DNA from: Abyssibius alkaniclasticus
Lineage (GTDB): Bacteria; Pseudomonadota; Alphaproteobacteria; Rhodobacterales; Rhodobacteraceae
Length of the DNA stretch: 64,000 bases
Direction: 5' to 3'
NCBI RefSeq assembly: GCF_020447305.1
Contig: NZ_CP095732.1
Span: 186,001 to 250,000 of the forward strand
Positions 43,506 to 53,731 of the stretch are shown here, piece by piece. Both the position numbers and the translations under genes were made by a program. Each line of letters opens with the position of its first letter. Position 1 is the stretch's first letter. The notes under the pieces were generated by a model. That model saw nothing but the letters and a program-made list of their open reading frames with translations. It made no database searches and was not told where the DNA came from.

Positions 43506-45182
43506 TTAGAACAACCCGTCGATCTGCCCATCGGCGTTGATGCCGATCGTTTCCGCCGCCGGGCGGCGTGGCAGGCCGGGCATGGTCATGATTTCGCCGC
43601 AGATCACCACGATGAAACCCGCACCCGCCGAAAGCCGCACCTCGCGCACCGGCAGGCTATGGCCGGTTGGCGCACCGCGGCGGTTGGGGTCGGTGGTAAA
43701 GGAATACTGGGTTTTCGCCATGCAGACCGGCAGGTTGCCATAGCCCGCATCCTCCCACAGGCGCAGCTGGTCGCGGATGGATTTATCGGCCAGAACCTCG
43801 TCGGCGCGGTAAATGCGCTTGGCGATGGTTTCGATCTTTTCAAACAGCGGCATTGCATCGGGGTAAAGCGGGGCGAACTGGCTTTTGCCGCTTTCGGCAA
43901 TTTCCGCCACGCGGGTTGCCATTTCCTTTATACCGGCCGAGCCCTGCGCCCAGTGCTTGCACAGGATCGCCTCCGAGCCCTGCCCCTCGACATAGGCTTT
44001 CACCGCCGCCACTTCGGCATCGGTATCGGTCACGAAATGGTTGATGCCGACAACGACGGGCACGCCAAAGCTTTTGAGGTTTTCGATATGGCGGCCAAGA
44101 TTGGCGCAGCCTTTTTTCACGGCCTCGACATTCTCGGCGCCAAGGTCGTCTTTCTTCACGCCGCCATTCATTTTCATGGCGCGCACGGTGGCGACCAGCA
44201 CCACACAATCGGGGGCAAGCCCGGCCTTGCGGCATTTGATATTCATGAATTTCTCGGCGCCAAGATCGGCCCCGAAACCGGCTTCCGTCACCACATAATC
44301 GGCCAGTTTCAGCGCGGTTGTGGTGGCAATGACCGAGTTGCAGCCATGCGCGATATTGGCGAACGGGCCGCCATGCACAAAGGCGGGGTTGTTTTCGAGC
44401 GTCTGCACAAGGTTCGGTTGCATGGCCTGCTGGAGCAGCACGGTCATGGCGCCATCGGCCTTGATGTCGCGGCAATAGACCGGAGATTTGTCGCGGCGAT
44501 AGGCGACGATGATATCGCCAAGGCGCTGCTTGAGGTCGGCCAGATCCTTGGACAGGCACAGGATTGCCATGACTTCCGAGGCGACGGTAATGTCAAACCC
44601 CGTCTGGCGCGGAAAGCCGTTGGATACGCCGCCAAGGTTGACCACAACATCGCGCAAGGCACGGTCATTCATGTCCATCACGCGGCGCCAGACAACGCGG
44701 CGCGCGTCAATCTCAAGTTCGTTGCCCCAATAGATATGGTTGTCGATCATCGCGCTCAGCAGGTTATGGGCCGAGGTGATCGCATGAAAATCGCCCGTGA
44801 AATGCAGGTTCATTTCTTCCATCGGCACAACCTGCGACAGGCCACCGCCCGCAGCCCCGCCCTTCATGCCGAAATTCGGCCCGAGGCTGGCTTCGCGAAT
44901 GCAGACCACTGCTTTCTTGCCAATGGCGTTCAGCCCGTCGCCAAGCCCGACCGTGGTTGTGGTCTTGCCCTCGCCCGCCGGTGTGGGGTTGATGGCGGTC
45001 ACCAAGATCAGCTTGCCGTTTTTGCGGCTTTCCAGCGATTTGATGAAAGTTTCGGAAACCTTCGCCTTGTCATGGCCAAAGGGCAGCAGATCATCGCTGG
45101 GAATGCCGAGAGTCGCGCCAATTTCCTGAATCGGGCGTTTTTTGGCTTCGCGGGCAATTTCGATATCGGTCTTGTGTGCCAT
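43506..45182 (-). CDS. fhs: Formate-tetrahydrofolate ligase
   Basis: Enzyme of 558 aa that makes 10-formyl-tetrahydrofolate from formate and ATP. The P-loop is [18 protein letters not shown], followed by [20 protein letters not shown] and [20 protein letters not shown], family signatures. ATG 45182 begins [14 protein letters not shown], the usual N-terminus; the frame extends upstream only through non-coding bases. With folD it supplies or consumes one-carbon units, for instance in methylated compound breakdown. Confidence 0.97.
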   Translation of the reverse strand: MAHKTDIEIAREAKKRPIQEIGATLGIPSDDLLPFGHDKAKVSETFIKSLESRKNGKLILVTAINPTPAGEGKTTTTVGLGDGLNAIGKKAVVCIREASLGPNFGMKGGAAGGGLSQVVPMEEMNLHFTGDFHAITSAHNLLSAMIDNHIYWGNELEIDARRVVWRRVMDMNDRALRDVVVNLGGVSNGFPRQTGFDITVASEVMAILCLSKDLADLKQRLGDIIVAYRRDKSPVYCRDIKADGAMTVLLQQAMQPNLVQTLENNPAFVHGGPFANIAHGCNSVIATTTALKLADYVVTEAGFGADLGAEKFMNIKCRKAGLAPDCVVLVATVRAMKMNGGVKKDDLGAENVEAVKKGCANLGRHIENLKSFGVPVVVGINHFVTDTDAEVAAVKAYVEGQGSEAILCKHWAQGSAGIKEMATRVAEIAESGKSQFAPLYPDAMPLFEKIETIAKRIYRADEVLADKSIRDQLRLWEDAGYGNLPVCMAKTQYSFTTDPNRRGAPTGHSLPVREVRLSAGAGFIVVICGEIMTMPGLPRRPAAETIGINADGQIDGLF

Positions 45183-45308
45183 GACGTGCTGTTCCTGTTG
45201 GTTTGGGCTAACTCGGGCATAAGGTGGCAAAACGCCATTGTGAACATGGGATATTGCGACCATTCGTTCGTGTATTTCGACTTTCATGCGCGCAGCCGCG
45301 CGCGCGGC

Positions 45309-45917
45309 TCACGGCGCGGGTTTCTCATAGTGATCGGCAAGCGCCGGATAGGCGCGCAATGGCGGCACATGCAGGCGCAGCCTAGTGCCAAGCGCCAGCG
45401 TGCCGGGGCGCTCCACCCATGCGGTCACCCCGCGCTTGTTGCGCGCCGCCGGCATGAAGCCCGCGCCCTTGCCGGGGAAATCGGCCTCGATCTCGCGGGC
45501 GGGAAACTGGCAGGGGCCGTTCTCCATATCGACCGTGATCGCGGCACCGTTATCCGCAATCAACCGGCTGTTGGGTGGCAAAAGGGTAAGGTTCGGAATA
45601 CCGCGCAGCACGATGCTGGCGCCCAGATATTCGGGCAGAAGCTGCTCTAGCCCCATTTCGGCGGCGATCGCGGCCAGTTCTTCGGCTGACAGAAGGCTGA
45701 GCTGCCGCACATTGCGAATTTCGGTGCCAACCGGATATTGGCTGGACACGCGCGAACAGCTTTTGCGCAGCACGCCGCTATGGCATTCGCCCCGCGCGCC
45801 CGCAAAATCCAGAACCAGTTCGGGTTGCGAAACGCTGCGCAACGATGCTGTGCGATCTGGCACAATACCCAGGAAGGTAACATGGCCATAAATTTCGGTC
45901 GGGGAGAGTATCGGCAT
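45309..45917 (-). CDS. MOSC domain-containing protein
   Basis: Protein of 202 aa with a MOSC-type sulfur-carrier domain: LDFAGARGECHSGVLRKSCS contains the conserved cysteine position, and IRNVRQLSLLSAEELAAIA and GPCQFPAREIEAD (with Cys) follow. Such stand-alone MOSC proteins are related to the C-terminal domain of molybdenum cofactor sulfurase. The true substrate is unknown. The start at 45917 is preferred because AAAGGA lies nine bases before it. Confidence 0.85.
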   Translation of the reverse strand: MPILSPTEIYGHVTFLGIVPDRTASLRSVSQPELVLDFAGARGECHSGVLRKSCSRVSSQYPVGTEIRNVRQLSLLSAEELAAIAAEMGLEQLLPEYLGASIVLRGIPNLTLLPPNSRLIADNGAAITVDMENGPCQFPAREIEADFPGKGAGFMPAARNKRGVTAWVERPGTLALGTRLRLHVPPLRAYPALADHYEKPAP

Positions 45918-45977
45918 GGATGGTCCTTTTATCTGCGGCGCAGAATGCCCGCGCGCCGCCACAAGGTCCACCAAAAT

Positions 45978-46006
45978 AAAAGCCCCGGCACAATGGCCGG
46001 GGCTTT
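45978..46006 (-). terminator. Rho-independent terminator of ftsH
   Basis: AAAGCCCCGGC on the minus strand pairs with GCCGGGGCTTT across a short loop (ATTGT region), followed by TTTATTTT. It lies about six bases beyond the ftsH stop. Confidence 0.85.
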
Positions 46007-46011
46007 GGATG

Positions 46012-47928
46012 TCAGGTTGAAGGTTCCGGCTCTGGCGTCGGGCCGCTATCGGATTTCGGCTTCTTGCCGGCCTTGGGCAGCGAGGTTACGCTGGGCGCGG
46101 CAGCCTCGGCCTTGCCATCCGGCTCGTCATCGCCGGGCTGGGGTGGCTTGCCATCCATCACGCGGCGAATCTCGTCGCCGGTCAGGGTTTCATATTCCAG
46201 CAGGCCCTGCGCCAGACGCTCAAACTCTTCTTCATTATCAAGCAGAATCTGGCGCGCATGTTCATAGCCGCTCTGGATCAGCTCTTTGACCTCTTTTTCG
46301 ATCAGCTCTTTGGTATGGGCCGAAACCGAGAATCCGCCAGTGCTGCCGGAATAGCCCTGATGCGCCTCGGAATAGTCGATATTGCCGATGATATCAGACA
46401 TCCCCCAGCGCATGACCATTGCGCGCGCAATGCCCGAGGCTTGCATGATGTCGCCCGACGGCCCGTTGGATACACGATCTTCACCATATTTGATGATCTC
46501 CGCCGCCTTGCCCGCCATTGTCATGGTAATGCGCTGCTTGGCTTCGTCTTTATGCATGTTCAGCCGGTCCATTTCGGGCAGGCTGACAACCATGCCCAGC
46601 GCACCGCCGCGCGGAATGATCGTGGCTTTATACACCGGGTCGCATTTTTCCAGCTTCATCCCGGCAATGGCATGGCCAGCCTCGTGATAGGCGGTCATTT
46701 CCTTTTGTTCGGCGGTCATGACCATGCTGCGCCGCTCGGCCCCCATCATCACCTTGTCCTTGGCGAATTCAAAATCATGCATGGTGACAAAGCGTTTGCC
46801 GGTGCGCGCGGCCATAAGCGCGGCCTCGTTCACAAGGTTGGCAAGGTCGGCGCCCGAAAAGCCGGGCGTGCCGCGCGCGATCAGCCGCAAATCCACATCG
46901 GGGCCAAGCGGCACCTTGCGGGCATGAACGGCCAGAATCTTGTCGCGGCCCTTGATGTCGGGGTTGGGCACATGCACCTGACGGTCAAACCGGCCGGGGC
47001 GCAGCAGGGCCGGGTCCAGCACATCCTTGCGGTTGGTGGCGGCGATGATGATCACGCCTTCATTGGCCTCGAACCCGTCCATTTCCACCAGCAACTGGTT
47101 CAATGTCTGCTCGCGCTCGTCATTGCCGCCGCCATAACCGGCGCCACGATGGCGGCCAACGGCGTCGATCTCGTCGATAAACACGATGCAGGGTGCGTTT
47201 TTCTTGGCCTGCTCGAACATGTCGCGCACACGGCTTGCGCCCACGCCGACGAACATTTCAACAAAGTCGGAACCCGAAATGGTGAAGAAGGGCACGCCAG
47301 CCTCGCCGGCAATGGCGCGCGCCAGCAGGGTTTTACCTGTGCCCGGCGGGCCGACAAGCAAAGCACCTTTGGGGATTTTGCCGCCAAGGCGGCTGAATTT
47401 CTGCGGGTCGCGCAAGAACTCGACAATTTCCTCAAGCTCTTCCTTGGCCTCGTCAATGCCCGCCACATCAGAGAATGTCACCTTGCCGTGGCGTTCGGTC
47501 AGCAGCTTGGCCTTGGACTTGCCAAAGCCCATCGCCCCGCCACGCCCGCCGCCCTGCATCCGGTTCATGTAGAAAATCCAGAAGCCCAGAATGAGCAGCA
47601 TCGGCAGCATCAGCGTGAGCAGCGACATGAAGCCCGATTGCTCTTGCGGCACCACCTTCACATCGACATCGGCAGCCGTCAGCACTTCGACAAGGTTGGG
47701 GTCATAGGGCTGGATGGTGCGCTGTTCCTGAGAAGAGGTGCGCGTGCGGTAGGTGATGACCTCGCCATCAAGCACCACGCTGACAACCTCGCCATTTTCC
47801 ACCTGTTTGATGAAGTCGGAATAGTCCGGCTGGTTGCTTGAGACGACCGCGCCGTTAAACGCGCTGTAAAGCGCAAACACGAGAATGATCAGGATGCCCC
47901 AAAAGGCCAGTCCGCGCATATTGCCCAT
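46012..47928 (-). CDS. ftsH: ATP-dependent zinc metalloprotease FtsH
   Basis: Membrane protease of 638 aa. Two spans (7-24 and 101-120) bracket a periplasmic domain. The AAA part has Walker A GPPGTGKT (Gly193-Thr200), Walker B IVFIDEID and the second region of homology [11 protein letters not shown]. The zinc site HEAGH is at 415-419. A Pro/Glu-rich tail closes the protein. AAGGAG lies about nine bases before ATG 47928; a TTG two codons earlier is less likely. It follows tilS in the conserved order. Confidence 0.97.
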   Translation of the reverse strand: MGNMRGLAFWGILIILVFALYSAFNGAVVSSNQPDYSDFIKQVENGEVVSVVLDGEVITYRTRTSSQEQRTIQPYDPNLVEVLTAADVDVKVVPQEQSGFMSLLTLMLPMLLILGFWIFYMNRMQGGGRGGAMGFGKSKAKLLTERHGKVTFSDVAGIDEAKEELEEIVEFLRDPQKFSRLGGKIPKGALLVGPPGTGKTLLARAIAGEAGVPFFTISGSDFVEMFVGVGASRVRDMFEQAKKNAPCIVFIDEIDAVGRHRGAGYGGGNDEREQTLNQLLVEMDGFEANEGVIIIAATNRKDVLDPALLRPGRFDRQVHVPNPDIKGRDKILAVHARKVPLGPDVDLRLIARGTPGFSGADLANLVNEAALMAARTGKRFVTMHDFEFAKDKVMMGAERRSMVMTAEQKEMTAYHEAGHAIAGMKLEKCDPVYKATIIPRGGALGMVVSLPEMDRLNMHKDEAKQRITMTMAGKAAEIIKYGEDRVSNGPSGDIMQASGIARAMVMRWGMSDIIGNIDYSEAHQGYSGSTGGFSVSAHTKELIEKEVKELIQSGYEHARQILLDNEEEFERLAQGLLEYETLTGDEIRRVMDGKPPQPGDDEPDGKAEAAAPSVTSLPKAGKKPKSDSGPTPEPEPST

Positions 47929-48019
47929 CGGCAATTCTCCTTATGTCACTGCCAGCTGCACAACGCCCGAACGGGCGGCGCGTGGCCTTATGTATAACAT
48001 AGGCGCGCGCGCGCGGCTT

Positions 48020-49279
48020 TCAACGTGTTATCAGCGCCTCGTAGAACGCTTTTGCCCCACCTTCAAGGCTACAGCGCAGATTTCCGAGGTTTACGACCAT
48101 TGGCGCGGCGATGAGTCGCCCTTCGCGCCACTGCCCCGGTGTGGCCATAAGGGCGGCGCGCGGCCAGCCGGTTTCGCGCCAATCGCTGCATTTGGCCAGG
48201 CCGGCAGCGCCAAGCGGGGCGATTTCGTCGCCAGCGCGCAAATCGCCGCTCATGCGCCAGCGCCCGTCCCATAATGCCGTGTCGGCGTCATGTGCCACCG
48301 TCACGCTGTCGCAGGCGGCGATTTCGCGCACCAGCAGCACGGTTTCACCTTCGGGGATGATCTGCACGCCCTGCAGGCAGCGCCCGGCCGCATCGGGTTT
48401 GGCTATCTGGGCATCAAGCGCGCTGAGGCTGTCGAGCCTTGGCCGGTATTCTGCCCCGCCGATCCAGCCAAGCGCGCCCGCAAGCAGCCGCAGGCGCAGT
48501 TCCTCGGGGGCGGCGGCATAGGCGTAGCGGGAAAGCGTGATCATGCCAATCGCGCTGGCCAGTGCGACGTTTTCCGCCAGTTGTCGCGTGGCATAGTCAA
48601 GCGCCACACGCGCGCGGCGCATTTGCGCGGCGGTGGCGGTCAGCACGTCTTTGTCCAGCCCCAGTGCCGCCAGTTGCGGGGCGGCATTGCGCATCCGGAT
48701 TCGGGTGAATTGCGCATCGTCATTGCTGGGGTCATCGGCCCAGCTTTGCCCGATGGCCTGCAGATAGTCGCGCAAGGTTGCGCGTTCGACCCGCAGCAAG
48801 GGGCGCAGCCAGGTCAGCGCGCCCTGCTGGCGCGTGTTGCTCATCGCGGCTAAGCCATCAACGCCCGAGCCGCGCGCCAGGCGCATCAGAAAGGTTTCTG
48901 CCTGATCATCGGCCGTGTGGCCCAGCGCAACGGCGGCAATGCCTTGCCTTTCAGCCCAGGCGGCAATCAGCTTTTGGCGGGCGCGGCGCGCGGCATCCTG
49001 CAAATTGCCCTGCCCGTCCCAGTCGCGCCAGCGCAGCACGCTATGGGGAATGCCCAGAGTGTCGCACAGGGCGGCAACTTCGGCCGCCTCGCTTACCGCG
49101 GCGGGCCGCAGCCCATGATCGACCGTAACCGCAAAAAGCGGGCGCTTGCCCCATTTATGCAGCAGATGCAGCAGCGCCAGCGAATCGCCGCCGCCGGAAA
49201 CCGCTATGCCCAGCGGGCCGGGTGGAAGGCTGTCGAATTCCGGGGTGATAACGGCGAGCAGGTCTGACACATCGCTCAT
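48020..49279 (-). CDS. tilS: tRNA(Ile)-lysidine synthetase
   Basis: Enzyme of 419 aa that lysidinylates the CAU anticodon of a tRNA-Ile. The N-terminal PP-loop motif is SGGGDSLALLHLL, followed by HTADDQAETFLMRLARGSG (family motif). The C-terminal part is variable, as usual. The start overlaps the cpoB stop by four bases; ftsH follows after about 90 bases. Confidence 0.95.
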   Translation of the reverse strand: MSDVSDLLAVITPEFDSLPPGPLGIAVSGGGDSLALLHLLHKWGKRPLFAVTVDHGLRPAAVSEAAEVAALCDTLGIPHSVLRWRDWDGQGNLQDAARRARQKLIAAWAERQGIAAVALGHTADDQAETFLMRLARGSGVDGLAAMSNTRQQGALTWLRPLLRVERATLRDYLQAIGQSWADDPSNDDAQFTRIRMRNAAPQLAALGLDKDVLTATAAQMRRARVALDYATRQLAENVALASAIGMITLSRYAYAAAPEELRLRLLAGALGWIGGAEYRPRLDSLSALDAQIAKPDAAGRCLQGVQIIPEGETVLLVREIAACDSVTVAHDADTALWDGRWRMSGDLRAGDEIAPLGAAGLAKCSDWRETGWPRAALMATPGQWREGRLIAAPMVVNLGNLRCSLEGGAKAFYEALITR

Positions 49280-50073
49280 TCACACCCCAATTCGCCCTTG
49301 CGGGCCGCAACTTCCTGGGCCAGATCGCCCGCCATTTCGGGGTAGCGCAAGGACACTTCGGCCAAGGTCAGACAGGCCTGTTCGTGCTGGCCAAGTGCTT
49401 CCAGGCTAAGCGCAAGCCCGACCAGCGAAAACGGTGCGCTTGGCGCATCGGGCGCGCCGGAAAAGGCTTTGAGGAACGTGCGCGCGGCATTCTGATGATC
49501 GCCCAGCTGCGCCAGCGCGCGCCCCTGATAAAGCCGCGCCTCGGCCCCGCGCGGCCCGTCGGGATAGCTGGCAATGAAATCGGCAAAACGCTGCGCGGCA
49601 TCTTCCATTCGGCCCGCCTCGAAGGCGGCCATTGCAACATCAAAATCCGTTTGCTCACCGCGCATCGGGGTCTGCGCGGTATTGGTGGTGCCCAGCGGGT
49701 TTGGGGTGGCGGAAAGCAGGCTCGCATCGCCGCCTTCAAGTTCGGTTATCCGGAATTCGACATCGCGAATGCGGCGCGCCCCATCTTCGGCAATGCGCAG
49801 CACGCGGTTTTCCGCGGCTTCGATCCGCCCGGTCAGGCTGCGCAGGTTTTCGGCCAGACGATCAAGCCGCACCAGCGCCCCGCCAGCCTCGGCTGCGCCA
49901 AGCCCGCCATGATCTTCCATGCTGACTTCGGCGCGCAGCGCGTCAAGCTCGGCAGAAAGCGCGGCCATTTCGGCGCGCAGCGCAGCAAGGCTTTGGTCAT
50001 CCTGGGCCTGAAGCGCGCCGCCAAGCCCCAACACCGCGCAAAAGGCAAGGGGCAGCAAACGCCCCTTGCCCAT
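49276..50073 (-). CDS. cpoB: Tol-Pal system protein CpoB (YbgF)
   Basis: Periplasmic protein of 265 aa. After a signal peptide (LLPLAFCAVLGLGGALQAQ) comes a coiled-coil trimerisation region (LAALRAEMAALSAELDALRA and LDRLAENLRSLTGRIEAAE), then TPR repeats (FDVAMAAFEAGRMEDAAQRF, ALAQLGDHQNAARTFLKAF). It links Tol-Pal to septal peptidoglycan synthesis. The start at 50073 is set by the signal peptide; no strong ribosome site is visible there. The last cysteine is at the end (GELGCE). Confidence 0.92.
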   Translation of the reverse strand: MGKGRLLPLAFCAVLGLGGALQAQDDQSLAALRAEMAALSAELDALRAEVSMEDHGGLGAAEAGGALVRLDRLAENLRSLTGRIEAAENRVLRIAEDGARRIRDVEFRITELEGGDASLLSATPNPLGTTNTAQTPMRGEQTDFDVAMAAFEAGRMEDAAQRFADFIASYPDGPRGAEARLYQGRALAQLGDHQNAARTFLKAFSGAPDAPSAPFSLVGLALSLEALGQHEQACLTLAEVSLRYPEMAGDLAQEVAARKGELGCE

Positions 50074-50105
50074 GCGCAATGCCAGCTGGCGCCGCGCCGG
50101 CACCA

Positions 50106-50609
50106 CTAGCTGTTCATGCCGCCGGAAACGACGGTCACAGCGCGGCGGTTTTGCGACCAGCAGGCTTCGGTGGAGCAAACCGCAAGCGGACGTTCCTTGC
50201 CGTAGGAGACGACCGAGATCCGGCTTTCCAGAATGCCCTGGCTGACCATGTAATTGCGCACGGCAGCCGCACGGCGCGCGCCAAGTGCAAGGTTATACTC
50301 GCGTGTGCCCTGCTCATCGGCATGGCCCTCGATCAGGATCACGCGGTCGGGATACTGGCGCAGCCAGGCGATCTGCGCATCCAGCACGGCCTGGCTTTCG
50401 GGCGTTACGGTCGACTGGTTCACCTGGAACAGGATCGTGTCACCGATACGCTCGTTGAAATATTCAAGGCTGCTTTCCTCGATCGGGCCGCCATTGGCAC
50501 CATTGGCGCCGCCATCGGCGCCACCGCGGTTGCCAAACGGACCCCCGTTCTGACATGCGGCAAGCGTCAATACGCCCAGTGCCAGCGCTGCGGATTTCAC
50601 TATATTCAT
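50106..50609 (-). CDS. pal: Peptidoglycan-associated lipoprotein
   Basis: Outer-membrane lipoprotein of 167 aa. The lipobox TLAAC puts the lipid on Cys19, followed by a glycine/asparagine-rich linker (NRGGADGGANGANGG) and an OmpA-like domain (VILIEGHADEQGTREYNLAL, GARRAAAVRNYMVSQGI). It binds peptidoglycan and TolB. tolB lies upstream across a 95-base gap. Confidence 0.97.
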   Translation of the reverse strand: MNIVKSAALALGVLTLAACQNGGPFGNRGGADGGANGANGGPIEESSLEYFNERIGDTILFQVNQSTVTPESQAVLDAQIAWLRQYPDRVILIEGHADEQGTREYNLALGARRAAAVRNYMVSQGILESRISVVSYGKERPLAVCSTEACWSQNRRAVTVVSGGMNS

Positions 50610-50703
50610 AAGACCCTCTGCTCGGTTTGATTTGGCGGCAAGTTTAGCAGGTTTGACGCAGCTTTGAAGTGGTGTTTCGCCAACGGGCCCAGATCGGCGG
50701 AAC

Positions 50704-52038
50704 CTAGCGCAACAGGCCCGACCAGGCCGGGTCTGAGGCGAAATTGCCCGCCGTTGGCACCATGCGCATTGTGCGGCCAGAAAGGTCTACCGAAAAGATT
50801 TGCGGTGCGCCATTCTCGCCAGCGGTTTCACGAAAGAACATCAGCACGCGGCCATTCGGCGCCCAGGTGGGGGCTTCATCCAGAAAGCTTTCGGTCAACA
50901 AACGCTCGCCCGTGCCATCGACGTTCATCACGCCGATATGGAAGCGCCCTGCCAGAATTTTGGTAAAGGCAATCAGATCGCCGCGCGGCGACCAGACCGG
51001 CGTGGCATAGCGCCCCTCGCCGTTTGAAATGCGCACAGCCTCGCCACCGCCTGCCGGCATGACATAAATCTGCTGCCCGCCGCTGCGGTCGCTTTCAAAG
51101 GCAATGCGGCTGCCATCGGGCGCATAGCTTGGCGCCGTATCAATGCTGCCATCGGTTGTCAGCCTTGTGGCCTCACGCGTGGCAAGGTTGACCGAGTAAA
51201 GATCGGTATTGCCGCCCTGCTCCATCGACATGACCACGCTGGCACCATCGGGTGCAAATCGCGGCGCGAAAGTCATGTTCAGCGCATCGGCCAGAAGCAC
51301 CTGGCGCTGGCCGGTATCGAGATTCATCAAAAACACCTGCGGTGCGCCATTCTCATAGGATGTGTAAAGCACATCGCGCGCATTGGGCGCAAAACGCGGG
51401 GCCAGCACAATGGCGCTGTCATCGGTCAGGAATTGCAGGTTGGCACCGTCATAATCCATAACCGCAAGCCGCTTCAGCCGTGCATCTTTCGGCCCGTTTT
51501 CGGCCACGAACACCACGCGGCTGTCGAAATATCCGCCCTGCCCTGTCAGGCGGGTGTAAATCGTATCGGCCAGTTTATGCGCCATGCGCCGCCACTGCAA
51601 CTGGCTGCCGGCAAGCTGCACACCATCGCCAATCGGGCGCTGGGTGACCACATCGAACAGGCGGAACTTCACCGTCAACTCGCCCGTCGCACTGGCCGCG
51701 ACCGAGCCGATTACCAGAATTTGCGCGGAAATTGCCCGCCAGTCGGCAAATTCGATCGTGGCGTTGATGCTTTCCACCCGCCCGATATGCGCCTCTTGAG
51801 GGATTTCACGAAACAGGCCCGTGCCCGTCAGGTCGGATGTGATGACCGAGGCGATATTGGCGGCATAATCCCCCGCATCGGGGGTTTCGGGCACGAAACG
51901 CGCCAAGGCAATGTTCATCGGTTCGATCACACCGCCGGAAACATCTATCTCGATAACCGGCCGCTCTTGCGCACCAAGCGGGGCTGCGACAAGCGCCAGA
52001 AGCAGGGCGATGATCGTTTGAAAGCGCGAGATCAACAT
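50704..52038 (-). CDS. tolB: Tol-Pal system beta-propeller protein TolB
   Basis: Periplasmic protein of 444 aa. The signal peptide is FQTIIALLLALVAAPLGAQ. After an N-terminal domain comes a propeller with repeated WSPRGDLIAF-like blades (YAPDGSRIAFESDRSGGQQI, FAPDGASVVMSMEQGGNTDL). It contacts Pal and TolA. It is separated from tolA by 12 bases. Confidence 0.97.
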   Translation of the reverse strand: MLISRFQTIIALLLALVAAPLGAQERPVIEIDVSGGVIEPMNIALARFVPETPDAGDYAANIASVITSDLTGTGLFREIPQEAHIGRVESINATIEFADWRAISAQILVIGSVAASATGELTVKFRLFDVVTQRPIGDGVQLAGSQLQWRRMAHKLADTIYTRLTGQGGYFDSRVVFVAENGPKDARLKRLAVMDYDGANLQFLTDDSAIVLAPRFAPNARDVLYTSYENGAPQVFLMNLDTGQRQVLLADALNMTFAPRFAPDGASVVMSMEQGGNTDLYSVNLATREATRLTTDGSIDTAPSYAPDGSRIAFESDRSGGQQIYVMPAGGGEAVRISNGEGRYATPVWSPRGDLIAFTKILAGRFHIGVMNVDGTGERLLTESFLDEAPTWAPNGRVLMFFRETAGENGAPQIFSVDLSGRTMRMVPTAGNFASDPAWSGLLR

Positions 52039-52050
52039 GGCGTATTCCTA

Positions 52051-53256
52051 TCAGTTGAACCCGATGCCGCGCACCGGGTCGAAATTGAGTATAAGCGTTG
52101 CGCCGTTCGGGAACCGGTCGGCGGGCAGGCGAATGGGGGCGGCAGAACGAATGGCACGTTCGGCGGAATCAAAGGCAATGCGGAAATAGCCGGTCGGGTT
52201 CATCGGCTCCACCGGCTCAACCGCACCGATAATCGCGCCATTCCCGTCGAGCGTTACGGCGACGCGCACGATATATTGCTCGTAATTTGGCTGCTCAAGA
52301 ATGAGCTGCTTGTTCCAGTTGGCTGCAACGCCCTGCGCAATCGAGGCAACCTCCGGCCCGGTCAGCGAAGCGTTTTGGGCCGAGGCTGCGGTTTCAGCCT
52401 CGGCTTCGCGCAGCAGGGCCTCAATCTGGGCGGCTTCTTCATCAATCGCCGCCTGCCGCGCGGCGGCTTCGGCGGCTTCACGGGCCTGCGCGGCCACACG
52501 GCGCGAAACTTCGGCGGCGGCTTCAACCGCCTGTGCGGCTGCGGCCATGTCGCGCGGGCGGCGCACCGGCATCGAAGAAAGCTCGACGCGTTCGGCGGCG
52601 ATCGGCGCATCTTCCACCGCTTCGGGCTGGATTTGCGATGTCGCTTCCTGCGGGGCGGTTGCCACGGTCTCGGGCTGCGGGGCTTCGGCACCCGCATCGG
52701 GGCTGACCTCGGGGCGCACTTCGGGGGCCGTTTCGGCCTCGGGCGGCGGGGCTTCGGCGGGGCTTGTATCTATTCGCGGGGCGGCGCGGGGCGGCGGCGG
52801 GGTCAGGCTGGTCACGGTGGTGTTGCGCTCGTTGCCGTCTGAATTCGCCTGCGGCATGGTCGGGGCGGCTTCGGCCACGGGCTGCTCGAAGCGCGGACTG
52901 TCGATGCTGACCGGCGTTGAAACGCTGGCCGGGCGGCGCAGCGGCGTCAGATCGGCGGCAACATCCGGGGTTTGCGGTGTTTCCACCGACTCCAGTTCAC
53001 TGGCCTGCGGGGCTTCATCGCTGGCGGGGGCCGGGGGCGTTTCACCCGCTGCTTCGGGGGCTGCCTGCGGGGCGGGCTCGTCCAGCACCTGCGGCGGGGC
53101 CGAGGCTTGCGCATCGAGCATTTCGGCGGAAATCATCGTCACCTCGGCCACGGCAAGCTGGCGCGGGGCGGGGGGGGTGTTATCCAACGCGCCCAGGCCG
53201 ACCATTACCAGAAGGCCAGCATGGAAGGCGCCCGATATGACCTGGCCCGCCTGCAT
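52051..53256 (-). CDS. tolA: Cell envelope integrity protein TolA
   Basis: Protein of 401 aa with an N-terminal membrane anchor (VISGAFHAGLLVMVGLGAL), a long Pro/Ala/Glu-rich periplasmic spacer with a helical part (VEAAAEVSRRVAAQAREAAE, then AAARQAAIDEEAAQIEALL), and a C-terminal domain of the TonB/TolA fold (EQYIVRVAVTLDGNGAIIG). It transmits energy from TolQR to TolB/Pal. It begins four bases beyond tolR. Confidence 0.93.
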   Translation of the reverse strand: MQAGQVISGAFHAGLLVMVGLGALDNTPPAPRQLAVAEVTMISAEMLDAQASAPPQVLDEPAPQAAPEAAGETPPAPASDEAPQASELESVETPQTPDVAADLTPLRRPASVSTPVSIDSPRFEQPVAEAAPTMPQANSDGNERNTTVTSLTPPPPRAAPRIDTSPAEAPPPEAETAPEVRPEVSPDAGAEAPQPETVATAPQEATSQIQPEAVEDAPIAAERVELSSMPVRRPRDMAAAAQAVEAAAEVSRRVAAQAREAAEAAARQAAIDEEAAQIEALLREAEAETAASAQNASLTGPEVASIAQGVAANWNKQLILEQPNYEQYIVRVAVTLDGNGAIIGAVEPVEPMNPTGYFRIAFDSAERAIRSAAPIRLPADRFPNGATLILNFDPVRGIGFN

Positions 53257-53260
53257 CGCG

Positions 53261-53731
53261 CTACTGCCCGGTGCCGTCCAGCGTCGGCCCGCCGGATTCC
53301 GTTACCAACCCGATATTGTTGAACCCGGCGGCGTTGAGCGCGCCCATGACCTGCATGACCGTATTGTAGGAATTGCTGCCATCGGCGCGCAGAAAAATCT
53401 TGTCATCCTGCCGCTCGGCGGCCACGGCGCGCAGCGTCACAATCAGCCGCTCCATCTCGACGGGTTCGGATTGCAGCATCATCTCGCCATTCGCGCCAAT
53501 GGCCAGCGTCAGCGGCTGTTCATTCTCGCTGGGCAGGGAATTGGCGGCAGTGCGCGGCAGTTCCACCGGCACACCCACGGTCAGCAGCGGGGCGGCAACC
53601 ATGAAGATGATCAGCAAAACCAGCATCACATCCACAAAGGGTGTTACGTTGATTTCAGACATCGCCCGGCGGGTGTTGCGCTGTGTGCGCCCCCGCCGCC
53701 GACTTTCCGGTTTCATCGTGCCTGCGCCCAT
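53261..53731 (-). CDS. tolR: Tol-Pal system protein TolR (ExbD family)
   Basis: Protein of 156 aa with one span (FVDVMLVLLIIFMVAAPLL) carrying the ion-path aspartate in FVDVMLVLL. The periplasmic part includes PVELPRTAANSLPSENEQPL. The ATG at 53731 follows the tolQ stop directly (TAAATG) and has GGAG seven bases before it; an in-frame ATG at 53716 is less likely. Confidence 0.96.
   Translation of the reverse strand: MGAGTMKPESRRRGRTQRNTRRAMSEINVTPFVDVMLVLLIIFMVAAPLLTVGVPVELPRTAANSLPSENEQPLTLAIGANGEMMLQSEPVEMERLIVTLRAVAAERQDDKIFLRADGSNSYNTVMQVMGALNAAGFNNIGLVTESGGPTLDGTGQ

Noticed and set aside
42915-45650. Very long open frame (911 codons) on the plus strand opposite folD, chorismate mutase and fhs
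   Set aside because: It is antisense to three well-identified genes, is rich in His and Gly without domain pattern, and is a normal by-product of high-GC codon use.
46258-47841. Long plus-strand open frame opposite ftsH
   Set aside because: ftsH on the other strand is complete with Walker and HEAGH motifs; the frame has no family resemblance.
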